Shown: positions 33,652 to 42,480 of the stretch, piece after piece | Layout of the letters: each line of letters starts with the position of its first letter | Position numbering within the stretch: the first letter of the stretch is position 1 | Source of the DNA: Lacisediminihabitans sp040549465 | Lineage (GTDB): Bacteria > Actinomycetota > Actinomycetes > Actinomycetales > Microbacteriaceae | NCBI RefSeq assembly: GCF_040549465.1 | Contig: NZ_JBEPTL010000005.1 | Coordinates: 1-64,000, forward strand | Length of the DNA stretch: 64,000 nucleotides | Direction of reading: 5' to 3' | Notes under the pieces: model-generated | Seen by the model: only the letters and a program-made list of their open reading frames with translations | Database searches by the model: none | Told to the model about the DNA's origin: nothing | Position numbers and translations under genes: made by a program

Positions 33652-34608
33652 TCAGGCGTACATCGCGAGGGTGTCGGTCAGCAGGTCGAAGAAGCCCTCC
33701 ACATCGATCCCGATCGCAACATCGCAGTTCGCCGGTTCGCCGCGCAGAACCGCGTTCTTGCCGCCGAGTTCGCTCTCCCCGGTGGCGTGGCGGTAATCGC
33801 AGACCGTCATGCCGCGGGTGCGGGTGCCGTGGAGTTCGATCCCGACGTGCATCGGCTTCATGGTGAACAACTCGGGGCGGATGAACGTGGCGATGGCGAG
33901 CGGATCGTGCAGCGACGCCCCCTTGAGGCCGTAGACCCTCTCGAGGTTGGCCCGGTAGAACTCGACGAGATCGGCGATCGTGCGGGCGAACGGCGTGCCG
34001 AGGTCGCGGATCCGATCCAGTTCCTTCACCGTTGCCGCCGCCTGGCGAGTGACGTTCAGACCGAACATCCGAAGCGGTATCCCGCTCGTGAAGACGATGT
34101 CGGCTGCTTCGGGGTCGACCCAGATGTTGAACTCGGCGGCCGGCGTCGAGTTGCCGAAGGTCAGCGAACCGCCCATCAGCGAGATGGAGGCGAGGCGCCC
34201 GGCGAGCGTCGGATCGATCCGCAGCGCGGCGGCGACATTGGTCAGCGGGCCGGTGGCGACGATGACGAGGTCGTCGTACTCGTGGCTCATCGCGATGATC
34301 ATCTCGACGGCCGTGAGGTCGCTCAGCGGCACGACCGGGTCCGGGAGTTCGACCCCGTCGAGCCCGGTCTTCCCGTGCACCTCCGGCGCGTACACCGGCT
34401 CGTTGACGAGCGGTCGGTCGAGTCCTCTCGCGATCGGGATGTGCTGGAGTCCGCCGAGCTCGACCGTCTTGCGGGCGTTGATCGTAGTCTTCTCGAGCGA
34501 CTGGTTGCCATGCACCGTGGTGATCGCGACCACCTCGACGTGCTTGGCCGCCAGCAAAATAGTGAGCATGTCGTCGTGACCGGGGTCGCCGTCGAGGAGG
34601 AAGTGCAT
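33652..34608 (-). CDS. Nucleoside hydrolase family protein (IunH-like), copy 1
   Basis: This 318-residue enzyme has the N-terminal calcium-binding cluster of nucleoside hydrolases, LLDGDPGHDDMLTILLA (DxDPGxDD), then VHGNQ, VATGPLTNVA and SLMGGSLTFGN with EFNIWVDPEAA, and a C-terminal LHDPLAIAT. These enzymes split the N-glycosidic bond of ribonucleosides. It differs considerably from copy 2 at 35561, so they likely act on different substrates. First gene of the minus-strand operon, it is divergent from the GntR gene with an operator copy between them. Confidence 0.9.
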   Translation of the reverse strand: MHFLLDGDPGHDDMLTILLAAKHVEVVAITTVHGNQSLEKTTINARKTVELGGLQHIPIARGLDRPLVNEPVYAPEVHGKTGLDGVELPDPVVPLSDLTAVEMIIAMSHEYDDLVIVATGPLTNVAAALRIDPTLAGRLASISLMGGSLTFGNSTPAAEFNIWVDPEAADIVFTSGIPLRMFGLNVTRQAAATVKELDRIRDLGTPFARTIADLVEFYRANLERVYGLKGASLHDPLAIATFIRPELFTMKPMHVGIELHGTRTRGMTVCDYRHATGESELGGKNAVLRGEPANCDVAIGIDVEGFFDLLTDTLAMYA

Positions 34609-34676
34609 GGTGGTCGACTCCTGTAGTGGGGAGGGCTGCGAAAGGTGAAATGAGCGCCGGATTCAGCGCGCATGAG

Positions 34677-34686
34677 TAGCATGTTA
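34677..34686. promoter_or_regulatory. GntR operator copy, TAGCATGTTA
   Basis: One mismatch from the palindrome TAGCATGCTA found at the other promoters of the island. It sits between the divergent copy 1 hydrolase operon (start 34608) and the GntR gene (start 34764), so it could control both, including autoregulation. Confidence 0.65.
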
Positions 34687-34763
34687 CCTGTCGGGCGGGT
34701 CCCTCGGTGTGCGTGCGCACAGGATGGATACCATCAGCCTGCTACGGATGACCAGGGGGATCA

Positions 34764-35474
34764 ATGACGGACGCAGTGAAGCTCTCCGATTTCGTGTTGA
34801 AAGAACTGCGTTCGGCGATTCTGAACGGCGAGCTCGAAGAAGGGTCACTCCACTCGATATACCAGCTCGCCGACCGGTTCGAGGTATCGAGGACTCCGGT
34901 GCGCGAGGCGGTGCTCCGGCTCGCCGACACGGGGATGGTGACCATCGAGAAGAACCGCGGCATCCGCGTGCAGGGGCAGTCGGCCGATGAGATCCGCCGG
35001 GTGTTCGAAATGCGACTGCTGCTCGAGGTACCGGCGTCGTCGCACGCGGCGCTACATTTGTCCGACCAGCTCGTCGAGAAGTTAGACGGCTACCTCGCCC
35101 TGATGAGCGAGGCCATCGTGCGGAACGATTCGGATGCGTTCTTCCGCAGCGACTACGCACTGCACGACCGCATCCTCGCCACCCTCGAGAACTCTCGCCT
35201 CAACGAGTACGTCCGCAGCCTCCGCGACATCACCCAGAACATGGGCGTGCTCACCACCCAGCATTCGCGCACGCTGCGGGCCGTCGGCCTCGAACACGAG
35301 CCGGTGGTGAACGCGATCAAGGCCGGGGATGCGCCGGCCGCTGCCGCGGCGATGGCCGACCACCTCGTGGAGACCGGAAGCCTGCTGCTCGCCCAGCTCG
35401 GCGGGGGCGGTCCGGCGTCGAGCGGTTGGGCCTCGAACGCACTCCGCCAGCTTCCGCTCCCCACCCAGAGGTAG
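34764..35474 (+). CDS. GntR-family regulator, FCD (FadR-type) subfamily
   Basis: The protein has 236 residues. The N-terminal winged HTH is LSDFVLKELRSAILNGELEE followed by LADRFEVSRTPVREAVLRLADTG. The C-terminal FCD domain has the metal/acid-binding pattern in FFRSDYALHDRILATLENSR and LEHEPVVNAIKAGD. FCD regulators usually sense organic acids or sugar acids. It is the only regulator in the island and the obvious owner of the TAGCATGCTA sites found at four places. Confidence 0.9.
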   Translation: MTDAVKLSDFVLKELRSAILNGELEEGSLHSIYQLADRFEVSRTPVREAVLRLADTGMVTIEKNRGIRVQGQSADEIRRVFEMRLLLEVPASSHAALHLSDQLVEKLDGYLALMSEAIVRNDSDAFFRSDYALHDRILATLENSRLNEYVRSLRDITQNMGVLTTQHSRTLRAVGLEHEPVVNAIKAGDAPAAAAAMADHLVETGSLLLAQLGGGGPASSGWASNALRQLPLPTQR

Positions 35475-35512
35475 GCCGCCGCGATCATTCTCTCCAGCAC
35501 TTTGCGGTGGTC

Positions 35513-35522
35513 TAGCATGCTA
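35513..35522. promoter_or_regulatory. GntR operator copy, TAGCATGCTA
   Basis: This perfect 10-bp palindrome lies 38 bp upstream of the second nucleoside hydrolase gene and 38 bp after the end of the GntR gene. Confidence 0.75.
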
Positions 35523-35560
35523 CTGAGCGGACCGAGCGCCGTTCGAAGAGGAGAGACAAC

Positions 35561-36544
35561 ATGACCACCAAGGTGATTCTCGACTGCGACACCGGCTGCG
35601 ACGACACTCTCGCGATCCTCTACGCCGCACTGCACCCGGAGATCGAACTCCTCGCGATCGGCGCGGTGTGGGGCAACGTGCCGGTGGCGACGGCCGCCGT
35701 CAATTCGGCTCACACCGTTGCCATGGTCGGGCGTAGCGACATCCCCGTCGCGTCCGGCACCGCCGGCCCGCTGCTTCGCGGGCCTGAGAACTTCGGCTAC
35801 CACGTGCACGGGATCGACGGCCAGGGCAATGTCGGCGACCCGTCGTTCGTCGCCACCCTCGTCGAGGAGTCTGCGGCCGACCAGATCATCCGTCTCGCCC
35901 TCGAGCACCCGGGCGAGATCGAACTCATCGCCGTCGGACCGTTCACGAACCTCGCCGTCGCCCTTGCGCTCCGTCCCGACCTTCCCTCGCTGCTCCGCGG
36001 CGTCACGATCATGGGCGGGGCCGCACTCGCCCCGGGCAACCGGACACCGGTCGCCGAGGCCAACATCATCCACGACCCGGAGGCGGCGGCCGCGGTATTC
36101 GCAGCGCCGTGGCGGCTGCGGATGGTCGGGCTCGACGTCACCATGCGCACCCTGATGACCGAGGCGCAGCGGCAGCAGCTGCTCGACGGCGGAACGATCA
36201 GCGCCTACGCCGGGCGGGTGATGAGGTTCTACATGGACTACTTCACCGAGAACGCGTTCTCGGAGCGCCTCTCCTGCATCCACGACGTGCTCGCGGTCGC
36301 GATCGGCGTTGGCACCCTCATTCCGACGCTCGCCCCGACCGTCAACGCCTGGGTCGACACCGGCAACGGTCCGGGACGAGGCCAGACGATCTGCGATCTC
36401 CGCGGACGATACATGGGCTTCCCGGACCAGGAGGGGGCGCACTGCCAGGTGGTGCTCGAATCCGACCCGCTGTTCGCGCAGGCCGTCGTCGACCTCCTCG
36501 TCGCCGCCGGGGATTCGGCGATTCCGCTCGGGGCTGCGGCGTGA
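35561..36544 (+). CDS. Nucleoside hydrolase family protein (IunH-like), copy 2
   Basis: This 327-residue member of the nucleoside hydrolase fold has the Ca site VILDCDTGCDDTLAILYA, VGPFTNLAVALA, IMGGAALAPGN with EANIIHDPEAAA, and the conserved histidine in SCIHDVLAVA. Its second motif position is Cys-Asp-Asp rather than the usual His/Ile/Val-Asp-Asp, an uncommon variant. GAGGAGAGACAAC gives a good ribosome binding site before ATG 35561. It overlaps the following SDR gene by GTGA. The substrate is inferred to be a nucleoside or N-glycosyl heterocycle. Confidence 0.9.
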   Translation: MTTKVILDCDTGCDDTLAILYAALHPEIELLAIGAVWGNVPVATAAVNSAHTVAMVGRSDIPVASGTAGPLLRGPENFGYHVHGIDGQGNVGDPSFVATLVEESAADQIIRLALEHPGEIELIAVGPFTNLAVALALRPDLPSLLRGVTIMGGAALAPGNRTPVAEANIIHDPEAAAAVFAAPWRLRMVGLDVTMRTLMTEAQRQQLLDGGTISAYAGRVMRFYMDYFTENAFSERLSCIHDVLAVAIGVGTLIPTLAPTVNAWVDTGNGPGRGQTICDLRGRYMGFPDQEGAHCQVVLESDPLFAQAVVDLLVAAGDSAIPLGAAA

Positions 36545-37290
36545 GCGCCGCGATCGGCGAAGCCACCGGCGGCGTCACGCTTCCCGGCCTGGCCGGACTC
36601 AGAGTGGCGGTCGTCGGCGGTTCGTCGGGGATCGGCCGCTCGAGCATCGGGTTACTCCGCCGAAGCGGCGCTGTCGCGGTGTCCGTCGATATCAACGAGG
36701 AAGCCGACGTTGTGGCGGACATCACGAGCCAGGGTGGCTGCGACGCGGCGATCGGAGACGCGCGGGAGCGGCTCGGCGGTCTCGACTCTCTTCTCGTCAC
36801 GGCCGGCGGAGCACCGTACCGGTCGATCGAGGAGAGCGACGAAGAGTTCTGGCACCGTACGCTCTCCCTCAACCTCGTCGGGTCCGCCCTGCTCACCCGT
36901 GCTGCCCTTCCGGCGCTGTGGGAGTCGAGCCGGGCATCCGTGGTGGTCACCGCGTCGGCGGCTGGTCGCCAGGGGTACGGCTGGTTCACCGCCTACTCGG
37001 CGGCGAAAGCGGGACTCGTCCACTGGTCACGGTCGGCAGCCCGCGAGCTCGGCCCGGACGGCATCCGGGTGAACTGTGTGGCGCCCGGTCCGATCGACAC
37101 ACCGCTCGTGAGTGGCGGGCCGCAGAAACGTCCGAAGGACGAATGGAAGACTGTTCTGGCTGCGCGCACCTGTCTCGGTCGTCTCGGCAGCCCGGACGAG
37201 GTGGCCAACGTCGCCGCGTTCCTGCTGTCCGATCTCGCCACGTTCGTCACCGGGACCATCGTCGAAGTCGACGGTGGAGAGACGGCCTGA
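36541..37290 (+). CDS. Short-chain dehydrogenase/reductase
   Basis: This 249-residue classical SDR has cofactor motif VAVVGGSSGIGRSSIGLLRR, active-site serine region VVVTASAAGRQGYGW and catalytic AYSAAKAGLVHWSRSAA. The C-terminal VTGTIVEVDGGETA is typical. A GTG at 36541 overlaps the hydrolase stop, so the two are translationally coupled and likely act in sequence, for example on a sugar or sugar lactone released by the hydrolase. The aspartate in SVDINE suggests NAD(H) preference. Confidence 0.88.
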   Translation: MSAAIGEATGGVTLPGLAGLRVAVVGGSSGIGRSSIGLLRRSGAVAVSVDINEEADVVADITSQGGCDAAIGDARERLGGLDSLLVTAGGAPYRSIEESDEEFWHRTLSLNLVGSALLTRAALPALWESSRASVVVTASAAGRQGYGWFTAYSAAKAGLVHWSRSAARELGPDGIRVNCVAPGPIDTPLVSGGPQKRPKDEWKTVLAARTCLGRLGSPDEVANVAAFLLSDLATFVTGTIVEVDGGETA

Positions 37291-37359
37291 CCAGCGTCTG
37301 AAACGGGCCGGAAACACGCGGCAACACGGCCGCAACGCACATCTTGCGTGGCTCGTAAG

Positions 37360-37386
37360 TAGCATGCTAGCTTCACTAGCATGCTA
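37360..37386. promoter_or_regulatory. Two GntR operator copies before the ABC transporter
   Basis: Two perfect TAGCATGCTA palindromes at 37360-37369 and 37377-37386 are 17 bp apart centre to centre. The transporter ATPase gene starts at 37450. Tandem sites suggest cooperative repression. Confidence 0.8.
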
Positions 37387-37449
37387 GCTTAGGTGGCCTT
37401 CCGAGGCACCGCGGATCAGCTCGGCATCGTCAGGAACGAGGGCAAGAAT

Positions 37450-38271
37450 ATGGATGCTTCCCAAACGGAAGTGGCGTCACCGCTTCGCTCACCAAGCGAC
37501 TATGTGTTCCGTGCGGAGGGTCTCTCCAAGACCTTCGGTCACGTCAAAGCGATCCGCGACGTGTCGATCGAATTGCGCAGGGGAGAAGTCCTCGCGCTGT
37601 TCGGCGACAACGGGGCGGGCAAGTCCACACTGACCAAGATGCTGTGCGGCGTCTACAGCCCGGACACCGGATCGATCGAGATCGACGGCCAGTCGATTAC
37701 CATGAAAAGCACGAGGGATGCCGAAGACCACGGCATCACCGTCGTCCACCAGGACCTCGCGCTCGCCCCAGACCTGACCGTGCTCGAGAACATGTTCCTC
37801 GGCCACGAGATGATGCACGGTGGCATCCTCAAACCGTTCGGATTCCTCTCCCGCCTGGAGATGGCGCAGAAGACCGAGAAGGCCCTCCAGAGCCTGTCGA
37901 TCCGGCTGCCGTCCCTCTCCCTCTCGGTCAAGGACCTCTCCGGCGGACAGCGGCAGGCCGTCGCTGTGGCGCGCGCCAACATGTGGAGCCGCTCCGGCAT
38001 CCTCATGGACGAACCGACAGCGGCGCTCGGCACGATCCAGAGCGACATCGTCTGCCAGCTCATCCGCACGACCGCCGACGCCGGAGCCGGCGTCATGATC
38101 ATCTCCCACGACATCCCTCGAATCCTCGACATCGCCGACCGCGTGATCGTGCTCCGGCACGGCGAGGTCGCGCTCGACGAACCGATCGGCAGCCTGACCC
38201 GAAGCGACGTCGTCGCCGCGATGGTCGGCCTCGCCGGTCACGACCCCGAAGACAAGGAAGACAACAAGTGA
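37450..38271 (+). CDS. Sugar ABC transporter ATP-binding protein (single-domain, FrcA-like)
   Basis: This 273-residue protein has one nucleotide-binding domain: Walker A LFGDNGAGKSTLTKML, signature LSGGQRQAVAVARA and Walker B ILMDEPTAALG. Rbs-type importers often have a double-domain ATPase; the single-domain form is like FrcA of fructose/ribose importers and would work as a homodimer. The frame opens at GTG 37393, inside the operator region, but ATG 37450 preceded by GAGGG is the better start. It overlaps the permease gene by GTGA. Confidence 0.93.
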   Translation: MDASQTEVASPLRSPSDYVFRAEGLSKTFGHVKAIRDVSIELRRGEVLALFGDNGAGKSTLTKMLCGVYSPDTGSIEIDGQSITMKSTRDAEDHGITVVHQDLALAPDLTVLENMFLGHEMMHGGILKPFGFLSRLEMAQKTEKALQSLSIRLPSLSLSVKDLSGGQRQAVAVARANMWSRSGILMDEPTAALGTIQSDIVCQLIRTTADAGAGVMIISHDIPRILDIADRVIVLRHGEVALDEPIGSLTRSDVVAAMVGLAGHDPEDKEDNK

Positions 38272-39305
38272 CCGCGGACACAATCGGTGCGGGCGGCCTC
38301 GCACTCCCCGCCTCGGAGTCCAGGCTCCACAAGATTTTGACCAACAACACGTTCTGGATCTTCGCGATCGACGTGCTGCTGATCATCCTGTTCACCTCGA
38401 TCTCGATCAACCACACCTTCATCAGCGGCACGAACCTGCAGAACCTGATGTCGGACAGCGGCGAGGGCCTGCTCCTCGGAATCGCCATCGCGTTCCTTCT
38501 CGGCTCCGGCGAGTTCGACATCTCGCTCGGCGCCAACCTGATCCTGTCCTCGGTGGTCGCCGGCCTCATCGCCATCGCGCTCGCCCCGTTCGGCATCGGG
38601 ATCGTGATCATCGGGAGCCTCGTCGGCGCCATCATCACGGGGTTGATCGTCGGGCTCGTGAACGGGCTGATCGTCACGCGACTAAATGTCAACTCGCTCA
38701 TCGCCACGCTGGCCATGCTCGGCATCGTCACCGGTGTCGCCTACATCGTCTCCGGCGGTACGGATGTCACCGGGGTTCCGGTTGCGCTGCAGGACGACTT
38801 CGGCATCAAGACCGTGCTCGGCATCCCGCTTCCGTTCGTGATCGCGATCCTGGCCTGGGCGATCGCCTTCGTCGCCCTGCGCTTCTCCCGCTTCGGGCTG
38901 CACCTCCTCGCCATGGGCTCATCGCGGCCGGCCGCCGAGCGAGCCGGGCTCAACACGAACCGCAAGCTGGTCACGCTGTTCATGATCGCCGGCGGCCTTG
39001 CCGGCATCGCGGGATTCATCGACATCACCCGGTTCGCCGCGACCAACATCGCCGGTCACACCCAGGACTCCCTCTCCGCGATCACCGCTGCGGTGATCGG
39101 AGGGACGCTTCTCGCCGGCGGCATCGTCTCGATGGTCGGCCTGCTCGGCGGTGTGATCCTCGCGGTCATCCTCGCCAACGGGCTCGTCGTAATCGGCGTC
39201 TCTTCGTACTACCAGCTGATTGTCGTCGGTGTGATCCTCGTGATCGCCGTCTCGGTTGACCAGCTGCGCAAGTCGGACTCGAAGGTCCGGCTGTTTTCCA
39301 AGTAA
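38268..39305 (+). CDS. Sugar ABC transporter permease (RbsC family)
   Basis: This 345-residue inner-membrane permease has about ten helices. Family marks are FLLGSGEFDISLGANLILSS, NGLIVTRLNVNSLIATLAML and GSSRPAAERAGLNTNR, followed by AAVIGGTLLAGG. It forms the channel for the binding protein at 39375. GTG 38268 overlaps the ATPase stop by four bases. Confidence 0.93.
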   Translation: MTADTIGAGGLALPASESRLHKILTNNTFWIFAIDVLLIILFTSISINHTFISGTNLQNLMSDSGEGLLLGIAIAFLLGSGEFDISLGANLILSSVVAGLIAIALAPFGIGIVIIGSLVGAIITGLIVGLVNGLIVTRLNVNSLIATLAMLGIVTGVAYIVSGGTDVTGVPVALQDDFGIKTVLGIPLPFVIAILAWAIAFVALRFSRFGLHLLAMGSSRPAAERAGLNTNRKLVTLFMIAGGLAGIAGFIDITRFAATNIAGHTQDSLSAITAAVIGGTLLAGGIVSMVGLLGGVILAVILANGLVVIGVSSYYQLIVVGVILVIAVSVDQLRKSDSKVRLFSK

Positions 39306-39374
39306 CCCCAAGGTGTTCCACAACAGTTCCACCCGTCACCCCCACCCGGCACCAAACAATAAGGAGTCCTGCAA

Positions 39375-40430
39375 TTGAACGCATTCGATTTCACACCGCA
39401 CCGCATCCTGAAGAAGAGCTCTCTCCGCAAGGCAGCGGTCGGAGTGGTCGCATTCGCGACCGCCGCAGTCATGCTCGCCGGCTGCAGCAGCACCGGGTCG
39501 GCTGACACCTCGGGCAGTTCCGATAAGAAGCTGCGCATCGTCGCGATCGCCGCCCTCATCAACGACTCGTTCTTCATCACCGGCAAGTGCGGTGCACAGG
39601 ATGCCGCGAAGGCCGGGGGAGCGACCCTCCAGTTCCAGGGCCCGACCTCCAACTCCGCGACCGCCGAGATCCAGGCCTTCGCCGCCGCCGCGGCGACGAA
39701 CCCGGATGGAATGCTCATCGCACCGTTCTCGAACACCGGGTTCGGCGCGACGGTCCGTCCGCTCATGAAGAAGGGCATCCCGGTCTGGGCTACGGGCCAG
39801 AGCCTCGAGCCGGCCGACGCCTACGGAACGACGATCACCGACTTCCTCGAGGCGTCGAAGCCCCTCGAGGCGCTCATCGGCAAGATCACCGGAGGCAAGG
39901 GAACCGTCGGCCTCATCGCCGACACGACCGGTAACAAGACCGACAGCGACCGCTACACCGAGATGGTGCCGGCCCTAGAGAAGAAGTACCCGGACCTCAA
40001 GGTGCTTTCGCCCCAATTCGCGCAGAACAGCACCTCGATGGCCTCCACCGCTGCGGCCGCCCTCATCCAGGGGAACCCGGACATGAAGGTCATCTACGCG
40101 ACCAGTGGACCGGAGGCCGTCGGTGTCGCATCGGCGATCAAGGCAGCCGGTGTCGGTGACACGGTCAAGCTGGTCTCGTTCGATTCGAGCCCCCAGCAGA
40201 TCGACCTGATCAAGTCGGGACAGCTGGCCGCAACGGTCGGCCAGTCGCCGTACGAGGGCTCGAAGATCGCCGTCGAGCAGGTACTGAAGTACCTCAAGGC
40301 CCACAAGGGATCGACCAAGCAGGTTCCGGCCACCGCGACCATCACCGCGACTCCGACCTTCCTGCTGACGCCGGAGAACGTGACGACGGCCAAGGCCCTG
40401 AAGTACCAGTACATGACCAAGTGCGACTAA
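39375..40430 (+). CDS. Sugar-type ABC substrate-binding lipoprotein (RbsB-like)
   Basis: This 351-residue type 1 periplasmic-binding protein has a lipoprotein signal: basic LKKSSLRKAAVGVVAFATAA then lipobox MLAGC at about residue 37. The mature domain shows LINDSFFITGKCGAQDAAK, PFSNTGFGATVRPLMKKGIP and VSFDSSPQQIDLIKSGQL. It starts at TTG 39375, supported by AAGGAG at 39361-39366. Family members bind ribose, nucleoside-like sugars or autoinducer-2; here a glycosylated substrate is expected. Confidence 0.93.
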   Translation: MNAFDFTPHRILKKSSLRKAAVGVVAFATAAVMLAGCSSTGSADTSGSSDKKLRIVAIAALINDSFFITGKCGAQDAAKAGGATLQFQGPTSNSATAEIQAFAAAAATNPDGMLIAPFSNTGFGATVRPLMKKGIPVWATGQSLEPADAYGTTITDFLEASKPLEALIGKITGGKGTVGLIADTTGNKTDSDRYTEMVPALEKKYPDLKVLSPQFAQNSTSMASTAAAALIQGNPDMKVIYATSGPEAVGVASAIKAAGVGDTVKLVSFDSSPQQIDLIKSGQLAATVGQSPYEGSKIAVEQVLKYLKAHKGSTKQVPATATITATPTFLLTPENVTTAKALKYQYMTKCD

Positions 40431-40464
40431 TCGATTGACCTCGACGACGGGAGACACGGACACC

Positions 40465-41382
40465 GTGACCAACACGCAGGAATTCACCTTCGGCTATCAC
40501 CTCAACAATTGGGACCTCGCCGGTTTGCCAGCGGAGGATGGGCTCGAAGCCATCCAGAGGAACGGATTCAGGTACGTCGAGGCGCTGGCAAGGGATGACC
40601 TCTCGCGTGACTTCTCCCGTCGTTACATGGGGACGGGCGACAAACCGGTCCCTATGGGGACAACGGACGTCGCATTCCTCACCCGGGTCGCCCTGTTCTC
40701 GAGGGCGGCCGAGCGGGGACTCGAACTCAGCTCGCTGTACTGCAATCGCGAGTTCGTCAATCCTCTGAGCTGGGAGTACGAACTCGCCACCATGGACTCC
40801 ATCACCCGCATCCTCGCCGGATTCGGGGCACCAGGGCTCGTGCTGGGCGGCGGTCCGCCCGCACGGGGCGGCGCCGACCACGAACCCGACCTGTACCGGC
40901 GTTTCGCCGCATCCCTCCGGGAGATCGGCGAACGGGCGGGCGAGCGCGGCATGTGGGTGGCCTACCACCCGCACATCGACACCTTCATCGAGACCCGCGA
41001 GCAGCTCGACCGCCTGATGAACGAGCTGGACGACGGACCGGCCGGCCTCTGCATCGACATCGCGCACCTGATGATGGCGGGAAGCGACCCCGTCGCCGCC
41101 ATCCGGGACTATGCCTCGGTACTCAAGTACGTGCACTACAAGGACGTCGCAGACCAGACCGGGATCTCGGGGCCGGCGCGGTTCGCGTCCTTCCGCCCGC
41201 TCGGCGACGGCATCGTCGACATCCCGGCGGTCACCGCCCAGCTGCTCGCCGATCGTTACGACGGAATCGTGATCATCGAACTCGACAGTACCGACGAAGC
41301 ACCGGAAGACGCGCTGAAGGCATCCGTTGCGTACATCGAGTCCCTCGGCCTCACCCTCCGGCCCGAAAGCAGCACCCGATGA
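40465..41382 (+). CDS. Sugar phosphate isomerase/epimerase-like TIM-barrel protein
   Basis: This 305-residue member of the AP-endonuclease-2/xylose-isomerase-like barrel family has metal-binding segments WVAYHPHIDTFIE, LCIDIAHLMMAG, KYVHYKD and IVIIELDSTDEAP. Relatives include inosose isomerases, IolE-type dehydratases and sugar epimerases. GTG 40465 follows GGGAG; the longer TTG at 40435 has no ribosome binding site. It overlaps the next gene by ATGA and continues the operon from the transporter. Confidence 0.85.
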   Translation: MTNTQEFTFGYHLNNWDLAGLPAEDGLEAIQRNGFRYVEALARDDLSRDFSRRYMGTGDKPVPMGTTDVAFLTRVALFSRAAERGLELSSLYCNREFVNPLSWEYELATMDSITRILAGFGAPGLVLGGGPPARGGADHEPDLYRRFAASLREIGERAGERGMWVAYHPHIDTFIETREQLDRLMNELDDGPAGLCIDIAHLMMAGSDPVAAIRDYASVLKYVHYKDVADQTGISGPARFASFRPLGDGIVDIPAVTAQLLADRYDGIVIIELDSTDEAPEDALKASVAYIESLGLTLRPESSTR

Positions 41383-42476
41383 CCGCGCGAGCCTCCTCGG
41401 CCCCGATCCGGGTCGGCGTGCTCGGCTGCGGGCAGATCGCCCAGATCATGCACCTGCCGTTCCTGAGCGAGTCACCGGACTTCGAGATCTCCGCCGTCTG
41501 CGACCTGTCGCTCGGCACCGCGACCGCCGCCGCCGAACGCTACGGCGTGCCCTCCATCTACCCCTCGAGCGACGACCTCATGGCCGATCCTCATGTCGAC
41601 GCCATCATCGTCTGCTCCTTCGACCACGCGTCGGTCAGCCTCGATGCCATCCGCGCCGGCAAGCACCTGCTGATCGAGAAGCCGCTTGCGTTCACCCCGG
41701 CAGAAGGACGCGCTGTGCAGCTCGCGGCCGAGGGTGCAGGCACGGTGTCGATGGTCGGCTACATGAAGCTGTTCGACCCCGGATTCGCCAGGGGGCTCGA
41801 ACTCATCGCCGAGGCGGGGGACGCCCGCGTACGAACCGTGCACAACCTCGCCGGTCGATTCGACATCGCCAAGACCATGTACGACCAGGTGCGGTTCGAC
41901 GACATCCCCGACGGCGTGCTCGCTGCGTCGCTCATCGACGTGAACGACCGGATCGCCGACCACCTCGGCGACCACGCCGGGTACGTCGAGCTTTACACCT
42001 CGCTGCTGATGCTCGGCGCGCACGACCTCTCCGTGATCCGCGAGGCGTTCGGCGCCCCGTCGAGCGTCGCCTATGCGTCGAGCGACGGACAGAAGCACCT
42101 CCTCGCCGTGCTCGAATACGACGACGGCGTTCCCGTCGTCTTCGAGATCGGAACCGGTTCGCGCTACGACTGGTGGGACGAGTGGGTCGGGGTGTCCACC
42201 GACACGAGCGAGATCCGCGTGGAGTTCTCGCACCCGTACATCCGCTATGCGCCGACTCGGGTCGACGTGCGGGAGACCCGGTTCGGGATGGAATCGCGGG
42301 CGACCCTCACCGCGAGCTCCGACGACCCGTTCCGTCGGGAGATCAAACACTTCGCGGACGCGATCCTCAACGGCGTCGCCGTGCGCTCCACGGTCGCCGG
42401 GGGCCTGCAGGACCTCGACCTGGCCACCGACATCATCAGGGCGCTTCCCGCTCTCCCGCTTGCAGTGAAGGAGTAG
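41379..42476 (+). CDS. Gfo/Idh/MocA-family oxidoreductase
   Basis: The 365-residue product has an N-terminal Rossmann fold (VGVLGCGQIAQIMHLPFLSE) and the family motif LLIEKPLAF (EKP lysine). The C-terminal domain contains LGAHDLSVIREAFGAPSSV with a conserved histidine. Such enzymes oxidise sugar or inositol hydroxyls with NAD(P). ATG 41379 overlaps the preceding stop. Confidence 0.9.
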   Translation: MTARASSAPIRVGVLGCGQIAQIMHLPFLSESPDFEISAVCDLSLGTATAAAERYGVPSIYPSSDDLMADPHVDAIIVCSFDHASVSLDAIRAGKHLLIEKPLAFTPAEGRAVQLAAEGAGTVSMVGYMKLFDPGFARGLELIAEAGDARVRTVHNLAGRFDIAKTMYDQVRFDDIPDGVLAASLIDVNDRIADHLGDHAGYVELYTSLLMLGAHDLSVIREAFGAPSSVAYASSDGQKHLLAVLEYDDGVPVVFEIGTGSRYDWWDEWVGVSTDTSEIRVEFSHPYIRYAPTRVDVRETRFGMESRATLTASSDDPFRREIKHFADAILNGVAVRSTVAGGLQDLDLATDIIRALPALPLAVKE

Positions 42477-42480
42477 AACC

